A stretch of 64,000 nt of DNA from Accumulibacter sp036625275 (GCF_036625275.1 NZ_JAZKUD010000009.1:21942-85941), one strand, 5' to 3'. Positions 8,036-16,211 are shown, numbered from the stretch's first letter. Numbers and translations: made by a program. Notes: a model not told the origin generated them from the letters alone.

Positions 8036-8451
8036 GCAAGCGACGGTCGGCCTTGCCGGGCGGATCAGCCTGCGGCGCGTCATCCGACCAATCAGATCCG
8101 GCCCGGCGCTACCCGGAAACGAAAAAATCGTATATATTGCACTGCAACAGACTTACCGGAAGGGCCAGCACCGACTCGGCATCCCGCCTTCATTTCGCAT
8201 TTCCCCTCCCCACTCGCGTGAGGGGGAAACAATTATGACTTTCATGATCGGGAGGTGCCTGGAAAAGTCATGATCGTTAGGTACCCTTCGACTGGTATGC
8301 TCTTACACCCCGGCGATGGCCAGCATGCGCAAACCAGCAAGCGATTGCCCCTCTTCGAAGAAGACCCGGCGCGGCGTTTGCCTGCCAGCCGCGGCGGAGT
8401 CTTGCAGCCCCTTACCGAGCCGCTGCAGCGGCAGACCACCAGGACCATTTT
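8036..8451. other. 416-bp intergenic region
   Basis: No gene is recognised. It contains an AT-rich patch with the palindrome TTGCACTGCAA (8137-8147), a GC-rich segment similar to module 2 of the composite repeat (about 8200-8228), and a reverse-oriented module 1 (8231-8278). The rest has no recognisable signal. The promoter of the DUF2760-hsp70 pair must lie here but no clear -35/-10 pair is visible. Confidence 0.5.
8231..8278 (-). repeat. Composite palindromic repeat, module 1 (reverse copy)
   Basis: Read on the minus strand it begins AACGATCATGACTTTTCCAG and ends GATCATGAAAGTCATAATT. This is a slightly decayed copy of the 50-bp palindrome seen intact at 53730-53779. The module-2-like CCCTCACGCGAGTGGGGA sequence lies next to it on the same side as in the other copies. 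Confidence 0.8.
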
Positions 8452-9012
8452 ATGAAACCAGCCAATCCTTCCTTGTTGAGCAGGATTTCCCTTGCCTTTG
8501 GCACCTTTTTCTCGATTCTTTCCGATGGCCAGTTTGCCGCGCGTGTTCAGGCGCTGCGCTCTGGAGAACAGCGCGCCGAACCATCGGCACCGGCGCCGAC
8601 CCCCAAACCGGTCGTCGTGCCGCTCCGGGAAGCCGCTCCCGACGGCGCGCTGCAACTCCTTGGCCTGCTGCAACGCGAGGCGCGCTTCATCGACTTCATT
8701 CAGGAGGATGTCGCTGCCTATGCCGACGCCGACATCGGCGCCGCGGTGCGCGTCGTGCATGAAGGCTGTCGCAAGGTGCTGCACGACAACTTCACGATCA
8801 GCCCGATCCGCGATGAAGCCGAAGGCAGCCGGATCACGCTGCCGGTAGGCTTCGACGCGGCGGCGATTCGCGTCACCGGCAACGTCGTCGGCCAGCCGCC
8901 CTTCCACGGCAGCATCACTCACCGCGGCTGGCGAGTGGTTGAAACCCGCCTGCCCAGGCTGAGCGGTAGTCATCAACTGAACATCGTTGCCCCCGCGGAG
9001 GTGGAACTATGA
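8452..9012 (+). CDS. DUF2760 domain protein
   Basis: 186 residues and cytoplasmic. The N-terminus has a weakly hydrophobic helix (SRISLAFGTFFSILSDG), then a Pro/Ala-rich linker (about 43-55). The conserved domain follows, with ALQLLGLLQREARFIDFIQE and AAVRVVHEGCRKVL. Its C-terminal beta-rich part includes VTGNVVGQPPFHGSITHRGW. DUF2760 genes regularly sit directly upstream of an hsp70 paralogue, as here with a 4-base ATGA overlap. A co-chaperone or substrate-adaptor role is an inference from this pairing. No enzymatic motif is visible. Confidence 0.8.
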   Translation: MKPANPSLLSRISLAFGTFFSILSDGQFAARVQALRSGEQRAEPSAPAPTPKPVVVPLREAAPDGALQLLGLLQREARFIDFIQEDVAAYADADIGAAVRVVHEGCRKVLHDNFTISPIRDEAEGSRITLPVGFDAAAIRVTGNVVGQPPFHGSITHRGWRVVETRLPRLSGSHQLNIVAPAEVEL

Positions 9013-10856
9013 ACGAACCAAAATTTTCGATCGGCATCGATCTGGGCACCACGCACTGCGCCCTCTCCTACGTCGATATCGGCGCCTGCGATGGCGAACA
9101 GGTCGTGCAGGAAGTGCTACAGGTGCCGCAGTTGACCGCCCCCGGCTCGGTCGAGGCGCTCGGCCTGCTGCCGTCGTTCATCTACCTGCCGCACCCGAGC
9201 GAACTCGCCGCCGGCGATCTGAACCTACCATGGACCGACGAACTGGACCATGCGGTCGGTGAAATGGCGCGCAGCCGCGGTGCAGCAACGCCGATCCGCC
9301 TGGTGTCGAGCGCCAAGAGCTGGCTCTGCCACGCCGGCGTCGATCGGCGCGCAGCGATCCTGCCCAACGACGCGCCGCCGGAAGTGGCGCGCCTGTCGCC
9401 ACTCGAAGCCTCGCTGCGCTATCTCGGTCATCTGCGCGCTGCCTGGGATCAGGCGCAGCCGGAGGCTCCTTTCGTCGAGCAGGAGATCGTCGTCACGATT
9501 CCCGCCTCCTTCGACCCGGCGGCCCGCGAACTGACTGCCGAAGCGGCGCGCGCCGCCGGCTGCGAGCGCATGACCCTGCTCGAAGAACCGCAAGCCGCGC
9601 TCTATAGCTGGATTCAGCAGAGCGCCGGCGGCTGGCGCAAACAGGTACGACCCGGCGACATCATCCTGGTCGTCGATGTCGGCGGCGGCACCAGCGACTT
9701 CTCGCTGATCGCCGTGCTCGAACGCGAAGGCAACCTCGAACTGCATCGCGTCGCCGTTGGCGAGCACATCCTGCTCGGCGGTGACAACATGGACCTGGCG
9801 CTCGCCTATGCCGTCGCCGGCAAGCTGGCCGCGCAGGACAGCAAACTCGACGCCTGGCAACTGCGGACGCTGACGCACGCCTGCCGGGGTGCCAAGGAAA
9901 CGCTGCTCAGCGATCCCGATCTGGCTGCCGTGCCGCTGGTAATCGCCAGTCGCGGTGCCAAGCTGATCGGCGGATCGATCCGCAGCGAACTGACGCGTAC
10001 AGAACTCAGCGCGACACTGCTCGAAGGTTTCTTCCCGCCCGCGGCCATTGCCGATCGCCCGCAGGGTCGTGGGCGTGGCGGTCTGACGCAGCTCGGCCTG
10101 CCCTATGCACAGGACGCCGCCGTCACTCGTCACCTGGCCGCTTTTCTCGCCCGTCAGGTCGCCGCAACCGCCGATCTCGAAGGGTTTGCCGGCAAATTGC
10201 CCGAAGACGCGACCTTTCTGCATCCGACCGCCGTGCTCTTCAACGGCGGCGTCTTCAAATCCGAACTGCTCGCCGAGCGCACCCTGGCGACGGTCAATTC
10301 CTGGCTCGGCGCCGAGGCTGCTCCGGCCGCACGCCTGCTCGAAGGCGCCGACCTTGACCTCGCCGTTGCGCGCGGTGCCGCCTATTACGGCTACGTCCGG
10401 CGTGGCCAGGGCGTGCGCATCCGTGGCGGCACGGCGCAGGCGTACTATGTCGCGGTCGAATCGGTGATGCCCGCCGTGCCCGGCCTGCAGCCGCCGGTAC
10501 AGGCGCTGTGCCTGGCGCCGTTCGGCATGGAGGAAGGTAGCGAGGCCGCCCTGTCGGAGCAGGAATTCGGCCTGGTCGTCGGCGAACAGGTGCGCTTTCG
10601 CTTCTTCGGCTCTTCGGTTCGCCGTCAGGACCAGGTGGGCACCCTGCTCGACGATTGGCAACCCGAAGAACTTCAGGAACTCGACGAAATCCAGACCACG
10701 CTGCCGGGCGAAGGCCGTGCCGCCGGCGAGGTGGTACGCGTCAGGCTGCATGCGCGCGTCACCGAAGCCGGCACGCTTGAACTCGAAGCACTGCCGCACG
10801 ACGGCCCGCAGCACTGGAAAGTCGAGTTCGACGTGCGCGCCGGCGCCAGCGACTGA
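9009..10856 (+). CDS. Hsp70 (DnaK)-family chaperone paralogue
   Basis: 615 residues. The actin-like ATPase domain is complete: phosphate-1 motif IGIDLGTTHCALSY near the N-terminus, VVTIPASFDPAARELT, LLEEPQAALYSW, phosphate-2 VVDVGGGTSDFSLI at about residue 219, LLGGDNMD and VLFNGGVFKS. The C-terminal third is a beta-rich segment unlike canonical DnaK, and there is no long alpha-helical lid or EEVD-type tail. It is therefore a specialised Hsp70, not DnaK itself. Coupling to the DUF2760 gene suggests a dedicated partner. No DnaJ or GrpE gene is nearby. Confidence 0.88.
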   Translation: MNEPKFSIGIDLGTTHCALSYVDIGACDGEQVVQEVLQVPQLTAPGSVEALGLLPSFIYLPHPSELAAGDLNLPWTDELDHAVGEMARSRGAATPIRLVSSAKSWLCHAGVDRRAAILPNDAPPEVARLSPLEASLRYLGHLRAAWDQAQPEAPFVEQEIVVTIPASFDPAARELTAEAARAAGCERMTLLEEPQAALYSWIQQSAGGWRKQVRPGDIILVVDVGGGTSDFSLIAVLEREGNLELHRVAVGEHILLGGDNMDLALAYAVAGKLAAQDSKLDAWQLRTLTHACRGAKETLLSDPDLAAVPLVIASRGAKLIGGSIRSELTRTELSATLLEGFFPPAAIADRPQGRGRGGLTQLGLPYAQDAAVTRHLAAFLARQVAATADLEGFAGKLPEDATFLHPTAVLFNGGVFKSELLAERTLATVNSWLGAEAAPAARLLEGADLDLAVARGAAYYGYVRRGQGVRIRGGTAQAYYVAVESVMPAVPGLQPPVQALCLAPFGMEEGSEAALSEQEFGLVVGEQVRFRFFGSSVRRQDQVGTLLDDWQPEELQELDEIQTTLPGEGRAAGEVVRVRLHARVTEAGTLELEALPHDGPQHWKVEFDVRAGASD

Positions 10857-10944
10857 GTGCGGATGAATAGCCTGTCGCACATGATCTGAACGAAGGCGAA
10901 GGGCCTTATACTTGGCGGAATTCTTTGCTCTCCTTGTACTCGCG

Positions 10945-11931
10945 ATGATCCCCTGCCTCGTCAACTCCCTCCGCCGTCTTGCCGGATGGCTACTGATTGT
11001 TCCACTGCTGTGCCCGGCCATCACTGCGCATGCCGGGCTGGCGATCGCCCTCAATTCGGCAGATGGCACGCTCAGCCTGATCGATACCGAAACCTATCAG
11101 GTCACTGGCAAGGTAGCCGTCTGCAAGGAGCCGCACCACCTGATGCCGACTCCTGATGACAAGTCGCTGATTGTGGCCTGTGCCGCTTCCAACCAACTGG
11201 TCTTCTTCGACCCGAACACCGGTCAGGAGCAGAAACGCATCCGCAACATCTCGGACCCCTATCAACTGGGCTTTTCGCCGAATCGCAAATGGTTTGTCGC
11301 CACCTCCTTGCGACTTGACCGCGTCGACCTCTACAACCCCAACGACTTCCAACTGGTCGCCCGCCTGCCCGCGCCGAAAACACCGTCGCACATGGCTTTC
11401 GACAACGATAGCCAGTTTGTCTTTGTGACCCTCCAGGACTCCAACGAAATCATGGCCATCAGCCTCGGCACGCAGACCATCGCCTGGGTCATCCCGGTCG
11501 CCGCGACGCCGGCCGGGATCATGATGGCCCCCGACAACCGTCATCTCCTGGTGGCCTGCATGGGCGCAGGCGTCGTCGAGGTCATCGAATGGCGCACTCG
11601 CAAGAGCGTGATGAAGATCGCCACCGGCACCGCGGCCCACAATCTGCAGCCCAAGGGCGATGGACGTCATTACTATGTTTCCAACCGTACGATCGACGGC
11701 AGCATTTCGCTGCTCGATACGCAGACGATGACGGTGGTGGAAAAATACGAGGTCCCTGGCGGACCAGACGACATGATCGTCCGCGCCGACGGCAAGGAAC
11801 TCTGGACAACCGCACGCTTCGCCCGCAAAGTGCAGGTTCTCGATCTGGTCACCAAGAAAATCAAACAGTCGATCGCGGTCGGCAGTTCGCCGCACGGTGT
11901 TTTCTTTACCAACCACGCCGGCCTGAGATGA
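10945..11931 (+). CDS. Secreted YncE-like beta-propeller protein
   Basis: 328 residues from ATG 10945, chosen because it gives a clean signal peptide (RRLAGWLLIVPLLCPAITAHA). The mature part is built from repeated blades of the YncE/40-residue YVTN type: GTLSLIDTETYQVTGKVAV, NQLVFFDPNTG, VEVIEWRTRKSV, GSISLLDTQTMTVVEKYEV and KVQVLDLVTKKIKQSIAVG. This is consistent with a seven-bladed propeller in the periplasm. The ligand is unknown. Its stop overlaps the deacetylase start (ATGA), and the sterol-desaturase-type gene follows the same way, so the three genes probably form one operon. Confidence 0.82.
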   Translation: MIPCLVNSLRRLAGWLLIVPLLCPAITAHAGLAIALNSADGTLSLIDTETYQVTGKVAVCKEPHHLMPTPDDKSLIVACAASNQLVFFDPNTGQEQKRIRNISDPYQLGFSPNRKWFVATSLRLDRVDLYNPNDFQLVARLPAPKTPSHMAFDNDSQFVFVTLQDSNEIMAISLGTQTIAWVIPVAATPAGIMMAPDNRHLLVACMGAGVVEVIEWRTRKSVMKIATGTAAHNLQPKGDGRHYYVSNRTIDGSISLLDTQTMTVVEKYEVPGGPDDMIVRADGKELWTTARFARKVQVLDLVTKKIKQSIAVGSSPHGVFFTNHAGLR

Positions 11932-12671
11932 AACCTGACCTTCGCCGCCTGCTTCCGGTCCTGCTAACAACCCTGCCGGCACTGACCATTCCTGCCGCAC
12001 ATGCCGATGCGTGCAAGGGGACGCTCTACCTGACCTTTGACACCGGCAATATGCGCCATGCCGAATTGATCGCCGAGACCCTGGCCAGGCACGGGGTCAA
12101 GGCGACCTTCTTTCTGGCGCAGGAAACCACCAGCCGTGGCGATCACGCCCTCGATGCCAGTTGGGCACCCTACTGGCAGGCACGCGTCGCCGAAGGCCAC
12201 GCCTTCGGCAGCCACACCTGGCGACACGGAAGTTTTCGTGCCGACAGCGGCGAACAGGTGCGCTACCGGCTGCCGGATGGCCGCACCGAGAACCTCGATG
12301 CGCGCGCCATCTGCAAGGAATTGCAAGATCCCGATCAGCGTTTCCAGGAACTCACCGGGCGTCGACTCGACCCTCTCTGGCGTGCTCCGGGAGGCCGTAC
12401 CACACCGAACACGCTATCCGCCGCACGAGCCTGTGGCTACCAGCATGTCGGCTGGGCGCCGGCGGGCTTTCTCGGCGATGAGCTGCCTTCCGACACCTAC
12501 CCCAACCCGGTGTTGCTGCAGCGCGCCCTTGACCGTCTCAAGAACGGCGACATCGTCATGGCCCACCTCGGCATCTGGTCGCGCAAGGATCCTTTTGCAC
12601 CGATGCTGGACCCCCTGATCTTCGGCCTCAAGAACAAGGGCTTCTGTTTTGCCACGCGGCGGGCATCATGA
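11928..12671 (+). CDS. Polysaccharide deacetylase (NodB/CE4 family), exported
   Basis: 247 residues with a signal peptide (LLPVLLTTLPALTIPAAHA). NodB-fold motifs are LTFDTG (D38), SHTWRH (H96, H100), LWRAPGGRTTPN and IVMAHLG. These indicate a metal-dependent N- or O-deacetylase acting on periplasmic or envelope glycans. The usual TFDD motif reads TFDT here: the second Asp, normally a metal ligand, is Thr39. Activity or metal geometry may therefore differ. The start lies within the propeller gene stop, and the end overlaps the membrane hydroxylase start by 4 bases, pointing to a shared cell-envelope function. Confidence 0.85.
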   Translation: MKPDLRRLLPVLLTTLPALTIPAAHADACKGTLYLTFDTGNMRHAELIAETLARHGVKATFFLAQETTSRGDHALDASWAPYWQARVAEGHAFGSHTWRHGSFRADSGEQVRYRLPDGRTENLDARAICKELQDPDQRFQELTGRRLDPLWRAPGGRTTPNTLSAARACGYQHVGWAPAGFLGDELPSDTYPNPVLLQRALDRLKNGDIVMAHLGIWSRKDPFAPMLDPLIFGLKNKGFCFATRRAS

Positions 12672-13654
12672 TCAACGCCGGCATCGAAGCGTTTGTCGAA
12701 CTGCAGGGCTGGCTATTGACGCATCTGCTGCAACCCGTGCTGCTGGCCACGGGCATGGGCAGCTATCTGGAAATGGCTTTCGACGGCATCGAATTCTTTC
12801 TCTGCGGGGTATTGCAGATCACCGCTGCTTTCCTGCTGCTGCGCCCCCTGGAGGCGCTGCGACCGATCGAGGTCTGGCCGGACCGCAAGACGGTGCGGGT
12901 GGACGTCCTGTATTCCTTTCTGGATCGCCTGGGAGTCGTTCCGCTGCTCGTTTTCGCCCTGCTGGCCCCGCTGTTCGCCAGCTTCGAAGGCTGGTTACGC
13001 TTCAACGACATCATCCCGCCGCAACTCGAGGATCTGTTCCCCGCCCTGGAAGCCAGGCCATTGCTCGGTTTCCTGATCTATCTGTGCATCCTGGACTTTA
13101 CCGAATACTGGCGCCATCGCCTTTCGCACACCTTCCGCTGGTGGTGGGCACTGCACGCGATTCACCACAGCCAGCGCCAGATGACGCTGTGGACGGACAG
13201 CCGCAACCATCTCCTCGACGACCTGGTAGGCGGTGCTTGGTTCTCCATCGTTGCACTGCTGGTCGGCGTCCCGCCGGGTCACTTCGTTGGCCTGCTGATC
13301 GTCGTCAAGACCATCGAAAACCTGTCGCATGTCAATGCCTGGCTGTCGTTCGGACGCTTTGGCGAACTCCTGCTGGTCAGCCCCCGCTATCATCGCTGGC
13401 ATCATGCCATCGACCTTCCGGCCGGCCGGCAATACCGATTTGGCTGCAATTTCGCGATCCTTTTGCCCATCTGGGATCAAATCTTCGGCACCCAGTATCG
13501 CGGCCAGACGATGCCACCCTGCGGCCTCAGGCCAGGGCCGCTGCCGGAATCGGCTGCGCAGAGTGGCTTCTGGCGACAGCAGTGGGAAGGATTGTGCGCC
13601 CTTGCAGCCTCGTTCTTCCCGGCCGGTCATGGCGAACAACGCCAACGCGAATGA
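12668..13654 (+). CDS. Fatty acid hydroxylase / sterol desaturase superfamily membrane protein
   Basis: 328 residues with about four to six membrane segments (for example 42-60, 88-104, 133-145, 190-215). The histidine-box signature of the di-iron superfamily is complete: HRLSH (H150, H154), HAIHH (H163, H166, H167) and HRWHH (H242, H245, H246). It probably hydroxylates or desaturates a lipid or hopanoid-like substrate in the inner membrane. Which substrate cannot be told from sequence. It is the last gene of the three-gene overlapping cluster with the propeller and deacetylase. Confidence 0.85.
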   Translation: MINAGIEAFVELQGWLLTHLLQPVLLATGMGSYLEMAFDGIEFFLCGVLQITAAFLLLRPLEALRPIEVWPDRKTVRVDVLYSFLDRLGVVPLLVFALLAPLFASFEGWLRFNDIIPPQLEDLFPALEARPLLGFLIYLCILDFTEYWRHRLSHTFRWWWALHAIHHSQRQMTLWTDSRNHLLDDLVGGAWFSIVALLVGVPPGHFVGLLIVVKTIENLSHVNAWLSFGRFGELLLVSPRYHRWHHAIDLPAGRQYRFGCNFAILLPIWDQIFGTQYRGQTMPPCGLRPGPLPESAAQSGFWRQQWEGLCALAASFFPAGHGEQRQRE

Positions 13655-13669
13655 CGAAGACCACGACGC

Positions 13670-13748
13670 CATGACCGTTTCCCTCTCCCCCAACCCCTCT
13701 CCCACTTCGGGGAGAGGGGAGCGTCGTGAGTCGCTCCGCGACATATGA
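13670..13748 (+). repeat. Composite repeat, right half of module 1 plus modules 2 and 3
   Basis: It starts with ATGACCGTTTCCCTCTCCCC, the right arm of module 1 joined to module 2. It continues with ACCCCTCTCCCACTTCGGGG, a hairpin with its GGAGAGGGGA partner, and ends with GTGAGTCGCTCCGCGAC, which corresponds to module 3. The left arm of module 1 is missing. It lies between the hydroxylase and the HD-domain gene. Confidence 0.75.
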
Positions 13749-13760
13749 TGAAACCCGCCC

Positions 13761-14285
13761 ATGCTCGATGAAGCCCGCTCTTTTGCGCTGACTGCGCACG
13801 GTAGCCAGATGTACGGCGACCGGCCATACGCCTTCCATCTCGAAGCAGTCGTCGGTCTGTTGTCGCCTTACGGCGCCGAAGCCCAGATCGTCGGCTATCT
13901 CCACGATGTGGTCGAGGATACAAAGATTAGCGAAAGCGAGATACGCGAGCGCTTCGGGCCCCTGATTGCCGACTGCGTCAGCCTGCTGACCGACGCTCCC
14001 GGTGCCAACCGGGCCGAGCGCAAGGCCAGCACCTACGCCAGACTGGCAACGGTCAGCGGTGCCACCGAACTGGCCCTGGTGGTCAAGGCTGCCGACCGCC
14101 TGGCTAACGTCAGGAGCTGCATCGCCGACCAGCGGCACCGTCTGTGGGAGGTCTACCGTAAAGAGCACCCGTGCTTCCGGCAAGCCGCTTATCGTGACGG
14201 CCTCTGTGACCCTTTGTGGGCAGAACTCGACGCCTTGCTGGAGGTTTCATCTCTCATCCTGCCAAAGAAATCGACCCGTGTTTGA
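13761..14285 (+). CDS. HD-domain protein, small alarmone hydrolase (MESH1-like) candidate
   Basis: 174 residues, a single domain. It resembles the hydrolase half of SpoT/RelA and the stand-alone MESH1 type. Matching features are AHGSQMYGDRPYAFHLEAV (H26), YLHDVVEDT (H48-D49) and VVKAADRLANVR (D112), giving the HD metal-binding set. No synthetase, TGS or ACT domains are present. The likely reaction is (p)ppGpp or NADPH 3'-dephosphorylation; this is inferred from the family. The gene overlaps the LysE gene by 8 bases. Confidence 0.72.
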   Translation: MLDEARSFALTAHGSQMYGDRPYAFHLEAVVGLLSPYGAEAQIVGYLHDVVEDTKISESEIRERFGPLIADCVSLLTDAPGANRAERKASTYARLATVSGATELALVVKAADRLANVRSCIADQRHRLWEVYRKEHPCFRQAAYRDGLCDPLWAELDALLEVSSLILPKKSTRV

Positions 14286-14898
14286 AATCCAGAACTACGA
14301 GAGCTTCGTCGCCGCGATTCTCGTCTTCCAGTTGATACCCGGTCCCGGCACACTGGCGATTCTCAACGCCACGGCGCGCAACGGCATTACCGCCGGCCTG
14401 GGAGCCGTCCTCGGCACACTGCTCGGCGATATGGCCTATATGATCGCGGCGATTGTTGGCCTGGCCGCCGTGATGAAGGCAAACCCCGCCCTTTTCCAGG
14501 GCCTGCAGTGGTTTGGCGTCGCCTATCTGGGCTGGATGGGGCTGCAACTGCTGCGCCAACCGGTCAGCAGTTGCAACAGTAGCCCGGAGACCAGAAAAAG
14601 CGCCTGGGTGTATTTCCGGCAAGCCTTCACGGTCGGTCTCACCAACCCGAAGGTGGTACTCTTCTTTGTGGCCTTCTTCCCGCTCTTTCTGCGCGCCGAC
14701 GCTTCTGCCTTGACGCTCGGGGTGATGATCGCGCACGTGACCCTGATCAGTTTTCTCTACCAGGCCGGCCTGGTGCTGCTTGGCAACGCGGTCGCGCGCC
14801 GGCTGCGGTCGCTACCCCTGGTACGCAAGCTGGCAACCCGCCTGGCAGGCACCGCACTGCTCGGTTTCGGTGTCAAGCTGGCGCTCGACAATCGCTGA
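14278..14898 (+). CDS. LysE/RhtB-family amino acid exporter
   Basis: 206 residues from GTG 14278; the frame is open far upstream but only this start gives a LysE-type N-terminus. FQLIPGPGTLAILNATARNG is the family signature near residue 18. Five to six hydrophobic helices and the LTNPKVVLFFVAFFP motif follow. It is predicted to export amino acids or derivatives (Lys, Thr, homoserine type) across the inner membrane. It is coupled to the HD-domain gene by overlap. Confidence 0.88.
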   Translation: MFEIQNYESFVAAILVFQLIPGPGTLAILNATARNGITAGLGAVLGTLLGDMAYMIAAIVGLAAVMKANPALFQGLQWFGVAYLGWMGLQLLRQPVSSCNSSPETRKSAWVYFRQAFTVGLTNPKVVLFFVAFFPLFLRADASALTLGVMIAHVTLISFLYQAGLVLLGNAVARRLRSLPLVRKLATRLAGTALLGFGVKLALDNR

Positions 14899-14934
14899 AG
14901 AACAGACTCCGCCGCACCCCAAGCCAGAAGCAAC

Positions 14935-14990
14935 GGCGCCTCGACGGCCGCTGTGTACAATATCGCCATTTTTCAACCTGATGATTTTAC
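14935..14990 (+). repeat. Duplicated promoter region, left copy
   Basis: It starts GGCGCCTCGACGGCCGCTG, carries TACAAT (14956-14961) and ends CAACCTGATGATTTTAC. It is a near-identical copy of 16212-16268, which is the leader of the ABC-F gene. Here the downstream sequence is not a gene: GTG GTT TTG TGA closes at once. It appears to be an orphan promoter duplicate at the left edge of the toxin-antitoxin islet. Confidence 0.8.
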
Positions 14991-15059
14991 GTGGTTTTGT
15001 GATTGATTTGGCATAACCGTTAAGAAGCCTCACCTACCGGCTCACGCGGGTGGCGGCAA

Positions 15060-15090
15060 AGACAAGGGCCGCACGATGCGGCCCTTGTCT
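15060..15090 (-). terminator. Hairpin terminator of the PIN toxin operon
   Basis: A perfect 14-bp stem (AGACAAGGGCCGCA / TGCGGCCCTTGTCT) with a CGA loop overlaps the toxin stop codon. On the minus strand it is followed only by TTTGCC, so the U-tract is weak. It could also act on the plus strand against transcription from the orphan promoter at 14935. Confidence 0.6.
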
Positions 15091-15508
15091 ATCTGCCGAT
15101 TCGTTGTGCCGCTTGGGCCGCCGTGACGATAGGCATGCCCTGATGGTTGCCTATCGACAGCAAGTCAGAATCGCCGGAGACGATGAGATCGGCGTGCGCG
15201 GCGAGGGCGGCAGCGATCACCTGATCGTCATCGGGATCGTCGGGCACCACGCGCGGAACGGACAAGGGTTCGACCAGTTCGACGGCGTCGACGTAATCAG
15301 CCAGCACCTCGTGCGCCGTCTTGCTGATGATCGCCAAGTGCTTGGTTACCGACGGCCGGGTGAGCACGTTGGCCAGTTCTTCGAGCAGCGCCGCGCTGCT
15401 GCACAGTTGCACGCTCGGGCGCTGGTGAATGGCTTCGAGAAGCTGATGCGGCGTGCCGCGCCATAACAGCGCCGACATCACCACGTTAGTATCAAGGACG
15501 ACCCGCAC
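15089..15508 (-). CDS. PIN-domain toxin of a toxin-antitoxin pair
   Basis: 139 residues, of the COG1569-type putative toxin PIN family. VVLDTNVVMSALLW carries the first acidic residue (D6). PDDPDDDQVIAAALAAHAD and IVSGDSDLL supply the remaining metal-binding acids. It probably cleaves RNA. The start overlaps the upstream antitoxin gene by 17 bases, the normal antitoxin-first order. A strong hairpin closes the operon. Confidence 0.85.
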   Translation of the reverse strand: MRVVLDTNVVMSALLWRGTPHQLLEAIHQRPSVQLCSSAALLEELANVLTRPSVTKHLAIISKTAHEVLADYVDAVELVEPLSVPRVVPDDPDDDQVIAAALAAHADLIVSGDSDLLSIGNHQGMPIVTAAQAAQRIGR

Positions 15509-15767
15509 TGGCGGCGCCCTTCGCGGCTTGCTCCCGGGCGCGCCGCTCGGCGCGCGCCGCCTTGACCTCGGCGGCGATTTCTTCCTCGCTCATCGGTGCC
15601 ACCCCGGCCGCTTCCAGAGCCGGCGCGATGGTGAGCAGGCGGTCGAGCGCCGCGCGCCGCGAAGCCTTGGCGGCCAGGAACTCCACAAAATCTTCCACCT
15701 CTGCCACCTGCTGTGGCGACAGCGTTCTGATCTTCGAGATCAATGCTTGTTCGACAGTCGTGTTCAT
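15492..15767 (-). CDS. Antitoxin of the PIN toxin (DUF2281-like)
   Basis: 91 residues. The N-terminus resembles DUF2281-type antitoxins (LISKIRTLSPQQVAEVEDFVEFL), and a charged C-terminal tail (SEEEIAAEVKAARAERRARE) probably wraps the toxin. Such antitoxins usually autoregulate. It overlaps the toxin gene and lies 18 bases downstream of the XRE reading frame, so all three could be co-transcribed. Confidence 0.72.
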   Translation of the reverse strand: MNTTVEQALISKIRTLSPQQVAEVEDFVEFLAAKASRRAALDRLLTIAPALEAAGVAPMSEEEIAAEVKAARAERRAREQAAKGAASAGRP

Positions 15768-15785
15768 CGCGTCATTCCTCCAGCA

Positions 15786-16131
15786 TCAGCGCGCCAGCGC
15801 CTGAAGGTACTTCTGGGTCAGGAACGCAGCGAGCAGTTTCTTGACCACGTTCTTGTCCTCGTCGGGCAACTGTTCGACTTCCTGAAACTGCTTCAACAGT
15901 TCCCGATCCTCGAATCTGGCCTTGGCCGCCTCGTCGGTGGCGCCGTCGAGTAGATAGTCACTCGTCACGCCGAGCGCATCAGCCAGGCGTTTGAGCGTGT
16001 CGCCCGAGGGGCGCGAGGTTCCGCGCTCGAAACGTCCGATGTGCGTGTAGTGCAACTCGGCCAAGTGCCCGAGTTCGGTTTGCGACCGGTTCTTCTGCTT
16101 GCGTAGCTCGCACAGCCGCTGTTGGAGACAT
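15786..16131 (-). pseudogene. XRE-family HTH regulator with frameshifted start
   Basis: A textbook XRE helix-turn-helix reads QTELGHLAELHYTHIGRFER then GDTLKRLADALGVTSDYLLDG, followed by a helical tail ending KYLQALAR. The helix 1 residues (LQQRLCELRKQKNRSQ) are in frame upstream of the first legal in-frame codon (TTG 16064), so starting there would cut off half the domain. The natural ATG is at 16131-16129, but it is two bases out of frame. The sequence ATG TCT CCA A fits an ancestral ATG TCT CTC CAA that lost one CT dinucleotide. It is therefore probably inactive, a recoded gene, or a sequence error. Confidence 0.6.
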
Positions 16132-16211
16132 CGACGCTTCCATGCCTGATTGTAGCGTATTGATGCTTGACAGACTCAAGCATATTGCTGAGCAACGATG
16201 CGGACGGAACA

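Noticed and set aside
8137..8147. TTGCACTGCAA as a phasin-type regulator site
   Set aside because: No phasin or PHA gene follows; the palindrome is short and could be chance, so it is only mentioned with the phaP operator.
9225..11069. 614-codon open frame on the minus strand opposite the hsp70 gene
   Set aside because: It is an antisense shadow produced by high GC content; the translation is low-complexity Arg/Gly/Ala with no domain, and the plus-strand Hsp70 is unmistakable.
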